A stretch of 64,000 bases of DNA from NCBI GenBank assembly GCA_903945495.1, contig CAJAVU010000021.1, positions 248,001-312,000 on the forward strand. Reading direction: 5' to 3'. Shown in pieces: positions 36,946 through 44,590 of the stretch (within the stretch, counting starts at the first letter, position 1; the number at the start of each line of letters is the position of its first letter). A program made the translations under genes and the position numbers. This DNA is from an uncultured Flavobacteriales bacterium. GTDB lineage: Bacteria; Bacteroidota; Bacteroidia; Flavobacteriales_D; Crocinitomicaceae. The notes under the pieces were generated by a model. The model made no database searches. It saw only the letters and a program-made list of their open reading frames with translations, and was not told where the DNA came from.

Positions 36946-38211
36946 ATGGATCCTTCCGTCACCGTAGTGCTAATTATAATTTCCCTTATTTTTTGCGCCT
37001 TTTTCGCAGGGATGGAAATCGCTTTCCTATCATCGAACCGTTTAAAAGTGGAACTCGACCGTGCGAAAGGAACAATGAACGGAAAAATGATGGGAACATT
37101 CTACAAAAAAGAATCGTTTTTTATCGCTCTCTTGTTACTTGGTAATAATGCCTCTCTTGTATTGTTCGGATCATCCTTTGCAATTCTATTGAATGAAGGA
37201 ATTATTGAAAGCTGGGGAATTCACAGCGAAACTTCCATATTGCTGGTTCAAACAATCCTTTCTACCTTATTGGTGTTAATTACTGCAGAATTTCTACCAA
37301 AAGCATTGGTTCAATTAAATCCAAATGGGTTTTTGAAATGGGCGACCGCACCGATGTATTTGATTTATGTGTTGCTGTATTTACCTACACAAGTGGTAAT
37401 GACAATTTCTAATTTCTTCTTGTGGATTTTAGGTACTGATCACAAAACTTCTGAAAAAGTGTTTTCAAAAATAGATCTTGAACATTATGTACTCGATTTA
37501 TCATCTCGTATTCAGGAAGAAGAAGAACTTGGAAATGAAATGCAAATTCTTCAAAATGCTTTGGATTTTTCGGAAATTAAAGCACGCGATTGCATGATTC
37601 CGCGCACAGAAATTATTGCTGTAGACGTTGAAGATGAAATTGAGATATTGAAACAACTGTTCATCGATAAAGGACTTTCTAAAATCTTGGTATATAGAAC
37701 GAGTATTGACAACGTAATAGGTTACGTTCATTCGTTTGAAATGTTTAAAAAGCCACATGCAATCAAGCAAATACTGTTACCAATTGCATATGTTCCTGCA
37801 GCAATGCCAGGGAAAGAGTTGTTAGAATTGTTCACTAAAAATTCAGGAAACATTGCTGTTGTCGTGGATGAATACGGTGGAACAGCTGGAGTGATTACCA
37901 TTGAAGATGTAATTGAAGAAATATTCGGAGAAATTGAAGACGAACATGATGTTGAATTGCGTCTTGAGGAACAAGTTTCGGAAACAGAATTTCGTTTTTC
38001 TGCTCGTTTGGAAATTGATTACCTAAATGAAGAATATCAACTCGACTTACCAGATTCAGAAGAGTATGAAACACTTGGTGGTTTAATCATTCATGAATTG
38101 GAGTCCATCCCAGAAGCAGGAACAGAAATAGAAATCAATGAGTTGAGGCTCTTTATAGAACAAGTTTCTGACCGTCGTATTGAAATTGTACGAATCGTAA
38201 AGTTGAATTGA
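36946..38211 (+). CDS. CNNM/HlyC-CorC-type transporter (hemolysin family)
   Basis: The 421-residue membrane protein has an N-terminal DUF21 domain with three to four helices (about 1-170: IISLIFCAFFAGMEIAFLSS, ITAEFLPKALVQLNP), a CBS pair (about 200-330: ARDCMIPRTEIIAVDVEDE, VVVDEYGGTAGVITIEDVIE) and a CorC_HlyC domain at the end. Such CNNM proteins are thought to transport magnesium or other cations; the hemolysin name is historical. It is the first gene of a compact operon: its stop overlaps the next ATG by one base (TGATG). Confidence 0.88.
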   Translation: MDPSVTVVLIIISLIFCAFFAGMEIAFLSSNRLKVELDRAKGTMNGKMMGTFYKKESFFIALLLLGNNASLVLFGSSFAILLNEGIIESWGIHSETSILLVQTILSTLLVLITAEFLPKALVQLNPNGFLKWATAPMYLIYVLLYLPTQVVMTISNFFLWILGTDHKTSEKVFSKIDLEHYVLDLSSRIQEEEELGNEMQILQNALDFSEIKARDCMIPRTEIIAVDVEDEIEILKQLFIDKGLSKILVYRTSIDNVIGYVHSFEMFKKPHAIKQILLPIAYVPAAMPGKELLELFTKNSGNIAVVVDEYGGTAGVITIEDVIEEIFGEIEDEHDVELRLEEQVSETEFRFSARLEIDYLNEEYQLDLPDSEEYETLGGLIIHELESIPEAGTEIEINELRLFIEQVSDRRIEIVRIVKLN

Positions 38212-39050
38212 TGCGTTTGCTTGCCACTTTCATGGTCTTCATAATTGGTCTTTCAGTTTTTGGACAAACAAAAGAATCATCGGAAAGGTTATCGGATGAT
38301 TTAAAGGAAATTTCTGGTTTAGCTTTATTTCAGGATACACTTTTAATAGCAATGAATGACAGTGGAAACAAGCCCGTTATTTATTTCATCAATTTCAAAG
38401 GTAAGGTGCTTCATTCGTGCAAACTAACGAATGCAAAAAACAACGATTGGGAAGATTTGACCATCGATCCGAAAGGGGTTTTGTATATCGCTGATTGCGG
38501 AAACAATGAAAACAAACGCAGAGATTTAGTGATTTTAAAAGTAGATGCGCAATTGGCTTTTTCGAACGATAGTGTGAAAGCCGAAAAGCTGAATTTTACG
38601 TATGAGGATCAAACCGCATTCCCACCAGCTGAAGAAGCGAAGAATTTTGACTGTGAAAGCATTTATTGGAACAACGATTCCATTTTTATGGTCACAAAAT
38701 CGTATGCAAAACCGTGGACAGGCATTTCCAACATCTATGGAATATCAACAACAGGAAAACAACAGGTTGCTGTGAAACGAGATAGCCTAATCATTGGTAA
38801 ATCAGGTTGGCGTTTGGATGCAGTTACAAGTGCAGATTATAAAGACAATCATTTATATGTTTTAACCTATAATCGTATGATTGATTTCGAGAGAATCAAA
38901 GGAACGTTTGTAAAGCAAAGTGATTATGTCTTCAATGATTACAATCAAAAGGAGGCAATTCTGACTTTAAGTGCCAATCAATTTTTTGTTGCCGCAGAAA
39001 AGCATAAAATTCTCGGCGGACCATTCTTATATACAATTCGAAAAAAATGA
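38211..39050 (+). CDS. Exported beta-propeller-like protein, unknown function
   Basis: The 279-residue protein starts with a signal peptide (MRLLATFMVFIIGLSVFGQ). The mature part has propeller-like repeats of short strands with D, G and W/Y turns: DDLKEISGLALFQDTLLIA, NDWEDLTIDPKGVLYIADCG and KNFDCESIYWNNDSIFMVT. The order resembles SdiA-regulated or esterase-like phytase-type propellers, but I cannot name a catalytic site. The ATG at 38211 overlaps the upstream stop, and its own stop overlaps the HAD gene by ATGA, so three genes are coupled. A TTG at 38208 was not used. Confidence 0.7.
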   Translation: MRLLATFMVFIIGLSVFGQTKESSERLSDDLKEISGLALFQDTLLIAMNDSGNKPVIYFINFKGKVLHSCKLTNAKNNDWEDLTIDPKGVLYIADCGNNENKRRDLVILKVDAQLAFSNDSVKAEKLNFTYEDQTAFPPAEEAKNFDCESIYWNNDSIFMVTKSYAKPWTGISNIYGISTTGKQQVAVKRDSLIIGKSGWRLDAVTSADYKDNHLYVLTYNRMIDFERIKGTFVKQSDYVFNDYNQKEAILTLSANQFFVAAEKHKILGGPFLYTIRKK

Positions 39051-39712
39051 AATTAAACCTTGATGAGTTTGACGCGGTGATTTTTGACATGGACGGAGTC
39101 TTAATTGATTCGGAACCCTTGTGGAAAATTGCAATGGAACAAGTATTTGCGGCTGTTGGTTCTAAGTTAACCCGTCAGGATTTTCAAAAAACGGTTGGTT
39201 TACGGTTGGATGAAGTAATTCAATTTTGGCATCAGCATGAGGGATGGAAGAATGTTTCACCGGAAGAAGTAGAGCAACAAATTGTTCTGAAGATGCAGGA
39301 GTTGATTCGCGCAAACGGAACACCTTTGACGGGTGTTGTTGAAACACTTCAGTATTTTCGTTCACAAAATAAAAAAATTGGATTGGCTACATCTTCTTAC
39401 CGTTTCTTGATTGATACAGTGTTGGAAGTATTGGACTTAAAAGAAGCATTTGATTGTACACATTCTGCTGAATTAGAAGATTATGGAAAACCACATCCTG
39501 CAGTATATTTAACCGTAGCTGATTTCTTTCAAATTGATCCACGCAAATGTTTGGTCATTGAGGATTCATTAAATGGAATTATTTCAGCAAAGGCTGCTAA
39601 AATGAAAGTGGTGTGTATTCCAGAAAAAACTCATTTTCCAGAACCTAAATTGATACTGGCGGATTTTCAGTTTGAAGATATGGGCTTGTTGTTGGAGTCG
39701 TTTAGAAACTAG
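39047..39712 (+). CDS. HAD-superfamily phosphatase (HxpB/YniC-like)
   Basis: The 221-residue protein has the HAD catalytic motif VIFDMDGVLIDSEPLW with nucleophile D14 and D16, a helical cap domain (about 18-90), motif II LATSSYRF, motif III lysine in DYGKPHPAVYL and motif IV VIEDSLNGIISAKAAKM. This is the beta-phosphoglucomutase/YniC-like subgroup, which dephosphorylates small sugar phosphates. It is cytoplasmic. It is the last gene of the CNNM-propeller-HAD operon and overlaps the previous gene by 4 bases. A large palindrome follows its stop. Confidence 0.88.
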   Translation: MKLNLDEFDAVIFDMDGVLIDSEPLWKIAMEQVFAAVGSKLTRQDFQKTVGLRLDEVIQFWHQHEGWKNVSPEEVEQQIVLKMQELIRANGTPLTGVVETLQYFRSQNKKIGLATSSYRFLIDTVLEVLDLKEAFDCTHSAELEDYGKPHPAVYLTVADFFQIDPRKCLVIEDSLNGIISAKAAKMKVVCIPEKTHFPEPKLILADFQFEDMGLLLESFRN

Positions 39713-39718
39713 AAAATT

Positions 39719-39753
39719 GTGCAGTAGTGACAGGTCGCGACCTGTCATTGCAC
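39719..39753. repeat. Long palindrome with GTCGCGAC core between convergent genes
   Basis: Bases 39728-39747 are a perfect 20-bp palindrome, TGACAGGTCGCGACCTGTCA, with no loop, flanked by GTGCA (39719-39723) and TGCAC (39749-39753) that extend the stem after an internal bulge. It sits between the stops of the HAD gene (39712) and tryptophan dioxygenase (39756). There is no T-run, so it is not a typical terminator. A 12-bp palindrome with the same GTCGCGAC core occurs at 48316-48327. It may be a REP-like repeat. Confidence 0.6.
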
Positions 39754-39755
39754 AT

Positions 39756-40712
39756 TTACGATAACGCTTCCTCAACCCACGATTTTCCCCATTCACTCAT
39801 ATCATGTTCTGACCAAAGTGCTGGATAGAAAATTCGTTTTTGGAATCTCGGAGGCAAGTATTTTTGCCAGTTTGTTCCACCTGTTGCAGCGATATCTGCA
39901 GAATCTTTATTTAAATATTGAACAGCAGATTTATAATGCGCCAATGGCCAATTGATGTTTACATTGATGTCATTTTGCTTCATTGCATTGATCACTGATG
40001 GATTTTGTTGATCCTCTTTCGACAAACGTTGATACACTTGCCAAAGGTTTTCAGTGCGGCATTTGTTTCCCAATGCGATAAACTCATCTTGATAGCGCTC
40101 TTCAAATTGAACCAAGGTCAATGTTTTTTTTCCTGTAGCCAATTCAGTTGCACCTTCTTTCCAATAAATATGCTCGTACATTGCTTCAATCGGTGAATCA
40201 ACAGAAAATCCTGCACGTTTGTCTTTGTGTACTAGGTTGATAAAATCTGTACTGAACATTTCAATGAAACGATATTGCGCTGATTGGAATCCACTTGCTG
40301 GCAATAAAGACATTCTGAATTTCATAAATTGATCGCGGTCCATACCAAGAATCATGATTTCAAAACTTTTAATCAAAGCTTCAAAATAACGATTGATACG
40401 TGTAACATGATTGATGAAGAACTTCGCAGTGATGTCTTTTTCGTTCGAAAGTTGCTCAAATTCGTTCAACGATAATTTGAAATACAATTCCGTAACCTGA
40501 TGATACATGATGAAAATAACTTCATCTGGAAAGTTTGTGCGCGGTTTTTGCAAACTCAATAAGGTATCAACCTCAATGTAGTCCCAGTATTTAACTGTAT
40601 CTGCGTATAGCAAACCATCCAAATACGAAAGTAAATCTTGACCCAGTGCTGAGTACTTCTCATTTAGTAGTTCAAGGCGCTGTTGGATTTCGGGTGTTAT
40701 TTCCATGTTCAT
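39756..40712 (-). CDS. kynA: Tryptophan 2,3-dioxygenase
   Basis: The 318-residue heme enzyme oxidises tryptophan to N-formylkynurenine. Family sites are visible: HQVTELYFK (H71), GFQSAQYRFIE for substrate binding (about 141-151), and a late AHYKSAVQYL (H259, probable heme ligand) followed by ATGGTNWQKYLPPR. It is about 40 residues longer than the classic 279-residue bacterial form. No other kynurenine or NAD pathway genes are adjacent, so tryptophan breakdown is the likely role. The start could be 40712 or the ATG at 40706. It has its own promoter at 40725-40754. Confidence 0.92.
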   Translation of the reverse strand: MNMEITPEIQQRLELLNEKYSALGQDLLSYLDGLLYADTVKYWDYIEVDTLLSLQKPRTNFPDEVIFIMYHQVTELYFKLSLNEFEQLSNEKDITAKFFINHVTRINRYFEALIKSFEIMILGMDRDQFMKFRMSLLPASGFQSAQYRFIEMFSTDFINLVHKDKRAGFSVDSPIEAMYEHIYWKEGATELATGKKTLTLVQFEERYQDEFIALGNKCRTENLWQVYQRLSKEDQQNPSVINAMKQNDINVNINWPLAHYKSAVQYLNKDSADIAATGGTNWQKYLPPRFQKRIFYPALWSEHDMSEWGKSWVEEALS

Positions 40713-40724
40713 AATTTAACACAG

Positions 40725-40754
40725 CAAAGGTAAAAAATGCGCAAACCTACGCAA
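40725..40754 (-). promoter_or_regulatory. Bacteroidota promoter for tryptophan dioxygenase
   Basis: On the minus strand TTG (40752-40754), a 19-base spacer and TACCTTTG (40725-40732) fit the consensus, 12 bases before the ATG at 40712. Confidence 0.65.
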
Positions 40755-40841
40755 GTTCTTGTTAAAAGATTAACATTATAGTTTGAAAAAACGAGAAAGC
40801 ATGAAATATTCAACTCAGTCCTAGGTTTTAAAAACACGTTG

Positions 40842-40849
40842 TATATTTG
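40842..40849 (+). promoter_or_regulatory. -7 box TATATTTG for the type A cargo gene
   Basis: TATATTTG matches TAnnTTTG and lies 28 bases before the ATG at 40878. No TTG is at the right distance. The position supports 40878 rather than 40839 as start. Confidence 0.45.
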
Positions 40850-40877
40850 TAACACATCAATTCTAATTTTACTCACT

Positions 40878-42074
40878 ATGAAATCACGTTTACTACTTGT
40901 TTTATGTTTCCCTTTCGCTCTTAGTGCGCAACAAACAATCACATCCATTCAAAATGGAGCAGCTTCAAATCCTTTAACATGGGATTGTTTCTGTTTCCCC
41001 ACAACCGACGATAATATTGTCGTGAATCATGCTGTTACGATGGATTTGGATTGGGCTATTACTGCAAGTGGAAGTATAACGGTGAATGCTGGTGGAAGTT
41101 TATTACAAAGTGGATTGCATGGCTTACTCGTTGATGGAATAGGTTCAGAATACATTAATTTGGGAAATAGTGCCTTCAATCAGATTGCTTTTATAAATGG
41201 AGCATCAGCTCAAAACGATGGACATTTTTCGATAACAGAAGCTTTATACGTTGGACCAGGTTCAACATTTGATAATGCAGGTTTTTTGGATGGACTTGAT
41301 AGTCTAATGACGGAAGGTACTTTTTCAAGTACTGGAACGATTTATACAGGAAACCTACTAAACACGGGAACAATGAATTCTTCTGGTCCAATTGGAGCAG
41401 ACTCAGTTGGTAATACTGGAACGTATTCTTTTACCGCTGGCTACTTATATTGCAATGCTTTTGTAAATTCTGGAACGTATACAATGTCAGGCACTGGATT
41501 TATAGAAACTACTCAAAGTTGGTATAACTCAGGTGATTTCAACGTTGGAAACAATAATGAAATCATTTCTCATGCGGACTTTTTTAATGGGGATACAATC
41601 GATGGAACAGCAAATTTGCAAAACAATGGATCAATAGAAGTATGGAATGATTTCTATAATAGCCATAGTTTGTCAGGATCTGGAAATTACTGTATTGCAA
41701 ATGAAACGTATAATATCGGCACAATGAATGGAACATTTGATTTCTGTGATAATACAGGTGGATCAATAGATTTCAATACAGGTTCTATTGCTGGTGGAAT
41801 TACGTTTTGTCAACCTGGATGTTCGGTTGGTTTAACTGAATTCGGAACAGTGAACGTGCAAGTCTATCCAAATCCATCAGCAGGGGTTTTTGCTGTAAAT
41901 GGTGTTGCGGATAATACGGAAGTTGTAGTATATTCGTTAGCAGGACAGCGTGTATCTAAAACGAACGTTCTGAATGGAACATTTGATTTAACGAACCTAC
42001 CAATTGGTACATATTTGATTATTTTTGCTGACGCTTTCAACGTGAAACCTGTAAAAATTAATCTTCAAAAATGA
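40878..42074 (+). CDS. T9SS type A secreted protein with repeat-rich beta structure
   Basis: From the ATG at 40878 the product has 398 residues: a signal peptide (MKSRLLLVLCFPFALSAQ), a repetitive middle rich in N, G, S and T (FVNSGTYTMSGTGFIETTQSW, LNTGTMNSSGPIGADSVG) like a beta-helix or a fibrous adhesin-type fold, and a C-terminal type A sorting domain (VQVYPNPSAGVFAVNG, YSLAGQRV, LPIGTYLIIF). T9SS would carry it to the surface or outside. A start at 40839 lies on the promoter and was rejected. The bestrophin gene overlaps its stop by ATGA, an odd coupling to an inner-membrane protein. Confidence 0.82.
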   Translation: MKSRLLLVLCFPFALSAQQTITSIQNGAASNPLTWDCFCFPTTDDNIVVNHAVTMDLDWAITASGSITVNAGGSLLQSGLHGLLVDGIGSEYINLGNSAFNQIAFINGASAQNDGHFSITEALYVGPGSTFDNAGFLDGLDSLMTEGTFSSTGTIYTGNLLNTGTMNSSGPIGADSVGNTGTYSFTAGYLYCNAFVNSGTYTMSGTGFIETTQSWYNSGDFNVGNNNEIISHADFFNGDTIDGTANLQNNGSIEVWNDFYNSHSLSGSGNYCIANETYNIGTMNGTFDFCDNTGGSIDFNTGSIAGGITFCQPGCSVGLTEFGTVNVQVYPNPSAGVFAVNGVADNTEVVVYSLAGQRVSKTNVLNGTFDLTNLPIGTYLIIFADAFNVKPVKINLQK

Positions 42075-42937
42075 TCAATTACAATCCTAAAAGCTGGGTT
42101 ACCCTAATATTTGCGTTTAACCGCAGTGATACTTTTCGCATGTTGTGGAAGGAAATCATTTACATTGGGGTTTTCACTTCTGCTCTGGCGTACGTTGGAA
42201 TAACGTATTTTCCAAAGGCCTTATTCTTGGAAAAACTTATCAGTGTTTATTCTTTGATTGGTTTCGTTATTTCACTCTTGTTGGTGTTTCGAACGAATAC
42301 AGCCTACGATCGTTGGTGGGAAGGACGCCGAAAATGGGGTGAATTGGTGAACGATTCACGTAATTTAGCAATCAAACTCTCGGCAGTGTTGTCGGATGAG
42401 GAAGATCGAGCGTACTTCAAACGAATGATTCCAAATTTTGTCTTTGCAGCGAAAGAACATTTGCGTAAAGGTGTGTTGTTTGAGCAATTGGAATTGACCA
42501 CTGTAGAAATGGAACTGTTAACCAATAAGAATCACGTTCCTATGGCTATCTCAGAATTGATGTACAAAAAACTGATTGAGTTAAAGAAAGCTGGAAAAAT
42601 TTCGGAAGAAGAATTCCTTTCTTTTGATAAAAACGTGAATGCTTTTATGGATTCTGTTGGTGCATGTGAACGCATTAAGAACACACCGATTCCATTTTCG
42701 TATAGCTTGTTCATCAAGAAATTCATTTTCATTTACGTTACAACCTTGCCTTTGGCGTTTGTGATTCAATTTGGATATTTCTCTGCTTTAATCGCAACTT
42801 TTGTGTTTTACGTGTTAGTGAGTATGGAAGTATTAGCTGAAGAAATTGAAGATCCTTTTGGTTCAGATGATAATGATTTACCGACCGATACGATTTGTGA
42901 ACGTATTCGTGCAAACGTTCAAGAAGTATTAAGTTAA
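42071..42937 (+). CDS. Bestrophin-family channel (UPF0187)
   Basis: The 288-residue protein has the bestrophin start NPKSWVTLIFAFNRSDTFRM, helix LISVYSLIGFVISLLLVFRT, signature NTAYDRWWEGRRKWGELVND, a cytoplasmic helical stretch (about 120-210), and a late membrane segment IYVTTLPLAFVIQFG followed by EVLAEEIEDPFGSDDNDLPT. Bestrophins form pentameric ion channels; bacterial ones pass cations or anions. The length is normal for bacterial members. It starts inside the stop of the T9SS gene (ATGA overlap). A strong terminator follows. Confidence 0.9.
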   Translation: MINYNPKSWVTLIFAFNRSDTFRMLWKEIIYIGVFTSALAYVGITYFPKALFLEKLISVYSLIGFVISLLLVFRTNTAYDRWWEGRRKWGELVNDSRNLAIKLSAVLSDEEDRAYFKRMIPNFVFAAKEHLRKGVLFEQLELTTVEMELLTNKNHVPMAISELMYKKLIELKKAGKISEEEFLSFDKNVNAFMDSVGACERIKNTPIPFSYSLFIKKFIFIYVTTLPLAFVIQFGYFSALIATFVFYVLVSMEVLAEEIEDPFGSDDNDLPTDTICERIRANVQEVLS

Positions 42938-42959
42938 TAATTGAAAAGTTTAGAGCATA

Positions 42960-42993
42960 AAAAACCCGTCGCGTATATACGTGACGGGTTTTT
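42960..42993. terminator. Bidirectional intrinsic terminator
   Basis: AAAAACCCGTC (42960-42970) and GACGGGTTTTT (42983-42993) pair perfectly, and the loop sequence extends the stem with one G-T wobble. It lies between the bestrophin stop (42937) and the convergent cargo gene stop (43011). Confidence 0.9.
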
Positions 42994-43010
42994 CTTTATA
43001 AGAACGTTGA

Positions 43011-43760
43011 TTATTCTTTAATGAATTTAATTGTTTCTGTTCCACCGATATGGTTAACAACAACAAAGTAAACACCATTGTCAAATCCATTTAAATTAAC
43101 ATCCATTGTTGGAGATGTAATGTCCAATGTTTTAACAACTTGTCCTGCCATGTTTGTAATCTTAGCAGACGTAATTTTCATTTGAGAATTCAAACCAGAC
43201 AATGTAATAACATCTGATGCAGGGTTTGGATGAACTGTAATTGGGTTAATGATTCCTTCAATTAATCCAGCTGTTCCAACAACAATTTTATATCCTGTGA
43301 AAGAAGTTGATTGTGTAACAGGTGTTGGTCCAACGATTGGAACGTCGATTAGAACAACAGCATCAATATTAATAGTGATGTCATATGTTCCTTGAGCTGA
43401 AGTTGTTCCATATAAGTTAGCACATCCATTTGCACCACCAGCGTAAGTACAAGAAGAAATGTTACATCCATAATTGAAACCTGCAGGTAAACCTGTAACA
43501 CCGGTAACTGTAAATCCTTGAATTTCAGAACCAACAAAAACTCCAGTTGGATCTAAACCAGCAGTAACAGTAGCAGGAACTTTGAAGTTCAAATCTGTAG
43601 AGTAGGCAACATTCATTGCAGCTCCAGGGAAATTTTGAATCGTATCAGGCCATGCTCCGTAAGTAGAATCAGCATAATTTGCTCCAGGTGTACAAGATTG
43701 AGCTGACGCGTTAGCCGCTGCAATACTCACCAAAGAAATAACAAGTAGTAGTTTTTTCAT
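43011..43760 (-). CDS. T9SS type A secreted protein
   Basis: From the ATG at 43760 the 249-residue protein has a signal peptide (MKKLLLVISLVSIAAANASAQ), an extracellular beta-rich part with conserved cysteines (YGCNISSCTYAGGANGC) that suggests disulfides, and a type A sorting domain at the end (ITVHPNPASDVITLSG, NMAGQVVKTLDI, NGVYFVVVNH). It is carried by the T9SS. The domain before the sorting signal is not recognised. Starts at 43817 and 43778 were rejected because the best signal peptide begins at 43760 and the promoter lies at 43788-43817. Confidence 0.82.
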   Translation of the reverse strand: MKKLLLVISLVSIAAANASAQSCTPGANYADSTYGAWPDTIQNFPGAAMNVAYSTDLNFKVPATVTAGLDPTGVFVGSEIQGFTVTGVTGLPAGFNYGCNISSCTYAGGANGCANLYGTTSAQGTYDITINIDAVVLIDVPIVGPTPVTQSTSFTGYKIVVGTAGLIEGIINPITVHPNPASDVITLSGLNSQMKITSAKITNMAGQVVKTLDITSPTMDVNLNGFDNGVYFVVVNHIGGTETIKFIKE

Positions 43761-43787
43761 ATTTTTTCGTTTTAACATTTTGAATCC

Positions 43788-43817
43788 CAAAGTTAAGTAA
43801 AAATTAATATCAAGCAA
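43788..43817 (-). promoter_or_regulatory. Bacteroidota promoter for the type A cargo gene
   Basis: On the minus strand TTG (43815-43817), a 19-base spacer and TAACTTTG (43788-43795) match the consensus, 27 bases before the ATG at 43760. Confidence 0.65.
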
Positions 43818-43895
43818 ACGTTTAGGCTATTACCACATTTCAACGCTCAATTGTGAAAAATTCGTACTTTTCTAAGGCTATTTAACTTTTATAGT

Positions 43896-44369
43896 ATGGA
43901 GACGTTTGTTGGGATAAAAAGGTTGAAAGAAAAACAAAAAGAACAGTTGTTGGCGTTTGAAAAATGGGCGGAAGCTGATAATTGGTCGGCATTTCATGAG
44001 GCGCATTTCGATTGGTGGATGTTTCCAATTGATCAACCGAGTCGTTTAGGCTTGTTGTATACCGTTAATCAATCTGATATTGATAACTTGAAAAAGGATC
44101 AAGAATTTATGTCAAATTATTTACGCGGTGTTGAACTGCTGCTGCTTTCGTGGGGCTGGGAGTTGAACAAAAAATCATTGATTTCAGCACCAAGTGAACA
44201 CCAAACCTGGCACAATTGGCCCATTCGACTCTCAAAATGCGCACAATCGTTGGAATTATTCGGATGCACTGAAGCTTATGAATCAGTGGTCGCTTACGGT
44301 CGATACCTGCTGAGCCATGGAACCGATTTCACATTCCGCAATAAGGATTTGAGTGAACGCTTTCGATGA
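43896..44369 (+). CDS. Uncharacterised protein with a truncated paralog nearby
   Basis: This 157-residue soluble protein, likely cytoplasmic, has no signal peptide. It is rich in W, H and K (FEKWAEADNWSAFHEAHFDW, WWMFPIDQPSRLG, HQTWHNWPIRLSKCAQS). I do not recognise a family. Its C-terminal 40 residues match the product of a truncated frame at 48579-48701 with 25 of 40 identities by hand alignment (ELFGC, AY..YLLS, D.F.FR.KD), so this is the intact copy. The gene sits at the start of the accessory stretch. Confidence 0.65.
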   Translation: METFVGIKRLKEKQKEQLLAFEKWAEADNWSAFHEAHFDWWMFPIDQPSRLGLLYTVNQSDIDNLKKDQEFMSNYLRGVELLLLSWGWELNKKSLISAPSEHQTWHNWPIRLSKCAQSLELFGCTEAYESVVAYGRYLLSHGTDFTFRNKDLSERFR

Positions 44370-44543
44370 GTTAAGAAATCAATGTATACGCAATTCGAGT
44401 AATTCTTCAATTGTAATTTGTTGTTGCATCAATGTCGAATACGACACTTCCGAATGATTTTGCGAGCATATTTTGATTTTATTTAACATGGGTTAATCAA
44501 AAAGATTAGAAATAAAAAATAGTTTGATAAATTAATAATCAAA

Positions 44544-44573
44544 AAAAAGACCATCTTTTCAGACAGTCTTTTT
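44544..44573 (-). terminator. Intrinsic terminator after the glycine-rich cargo gene
   Basis: Read on the minus strand, AAAAAGACTGTCT pairs with AGATGGTCTTTTT (two G-T wobbles) around a GAAA loop, followed by eight T. It lies 18 bases beyond the stop at 44591. Confidence 0.88.
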
Positions 44574-44590
44574 CAAAGTCAAACTATTTT

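Noticed and set aside
44379-44489. Minus-strand 36-residue frame in the gap after the 157-residue protein
   Set aside because: It has no recognised motif, no promoter box and no matching neighbour; the start could be chance. It might be a relic, but nothing supports that.
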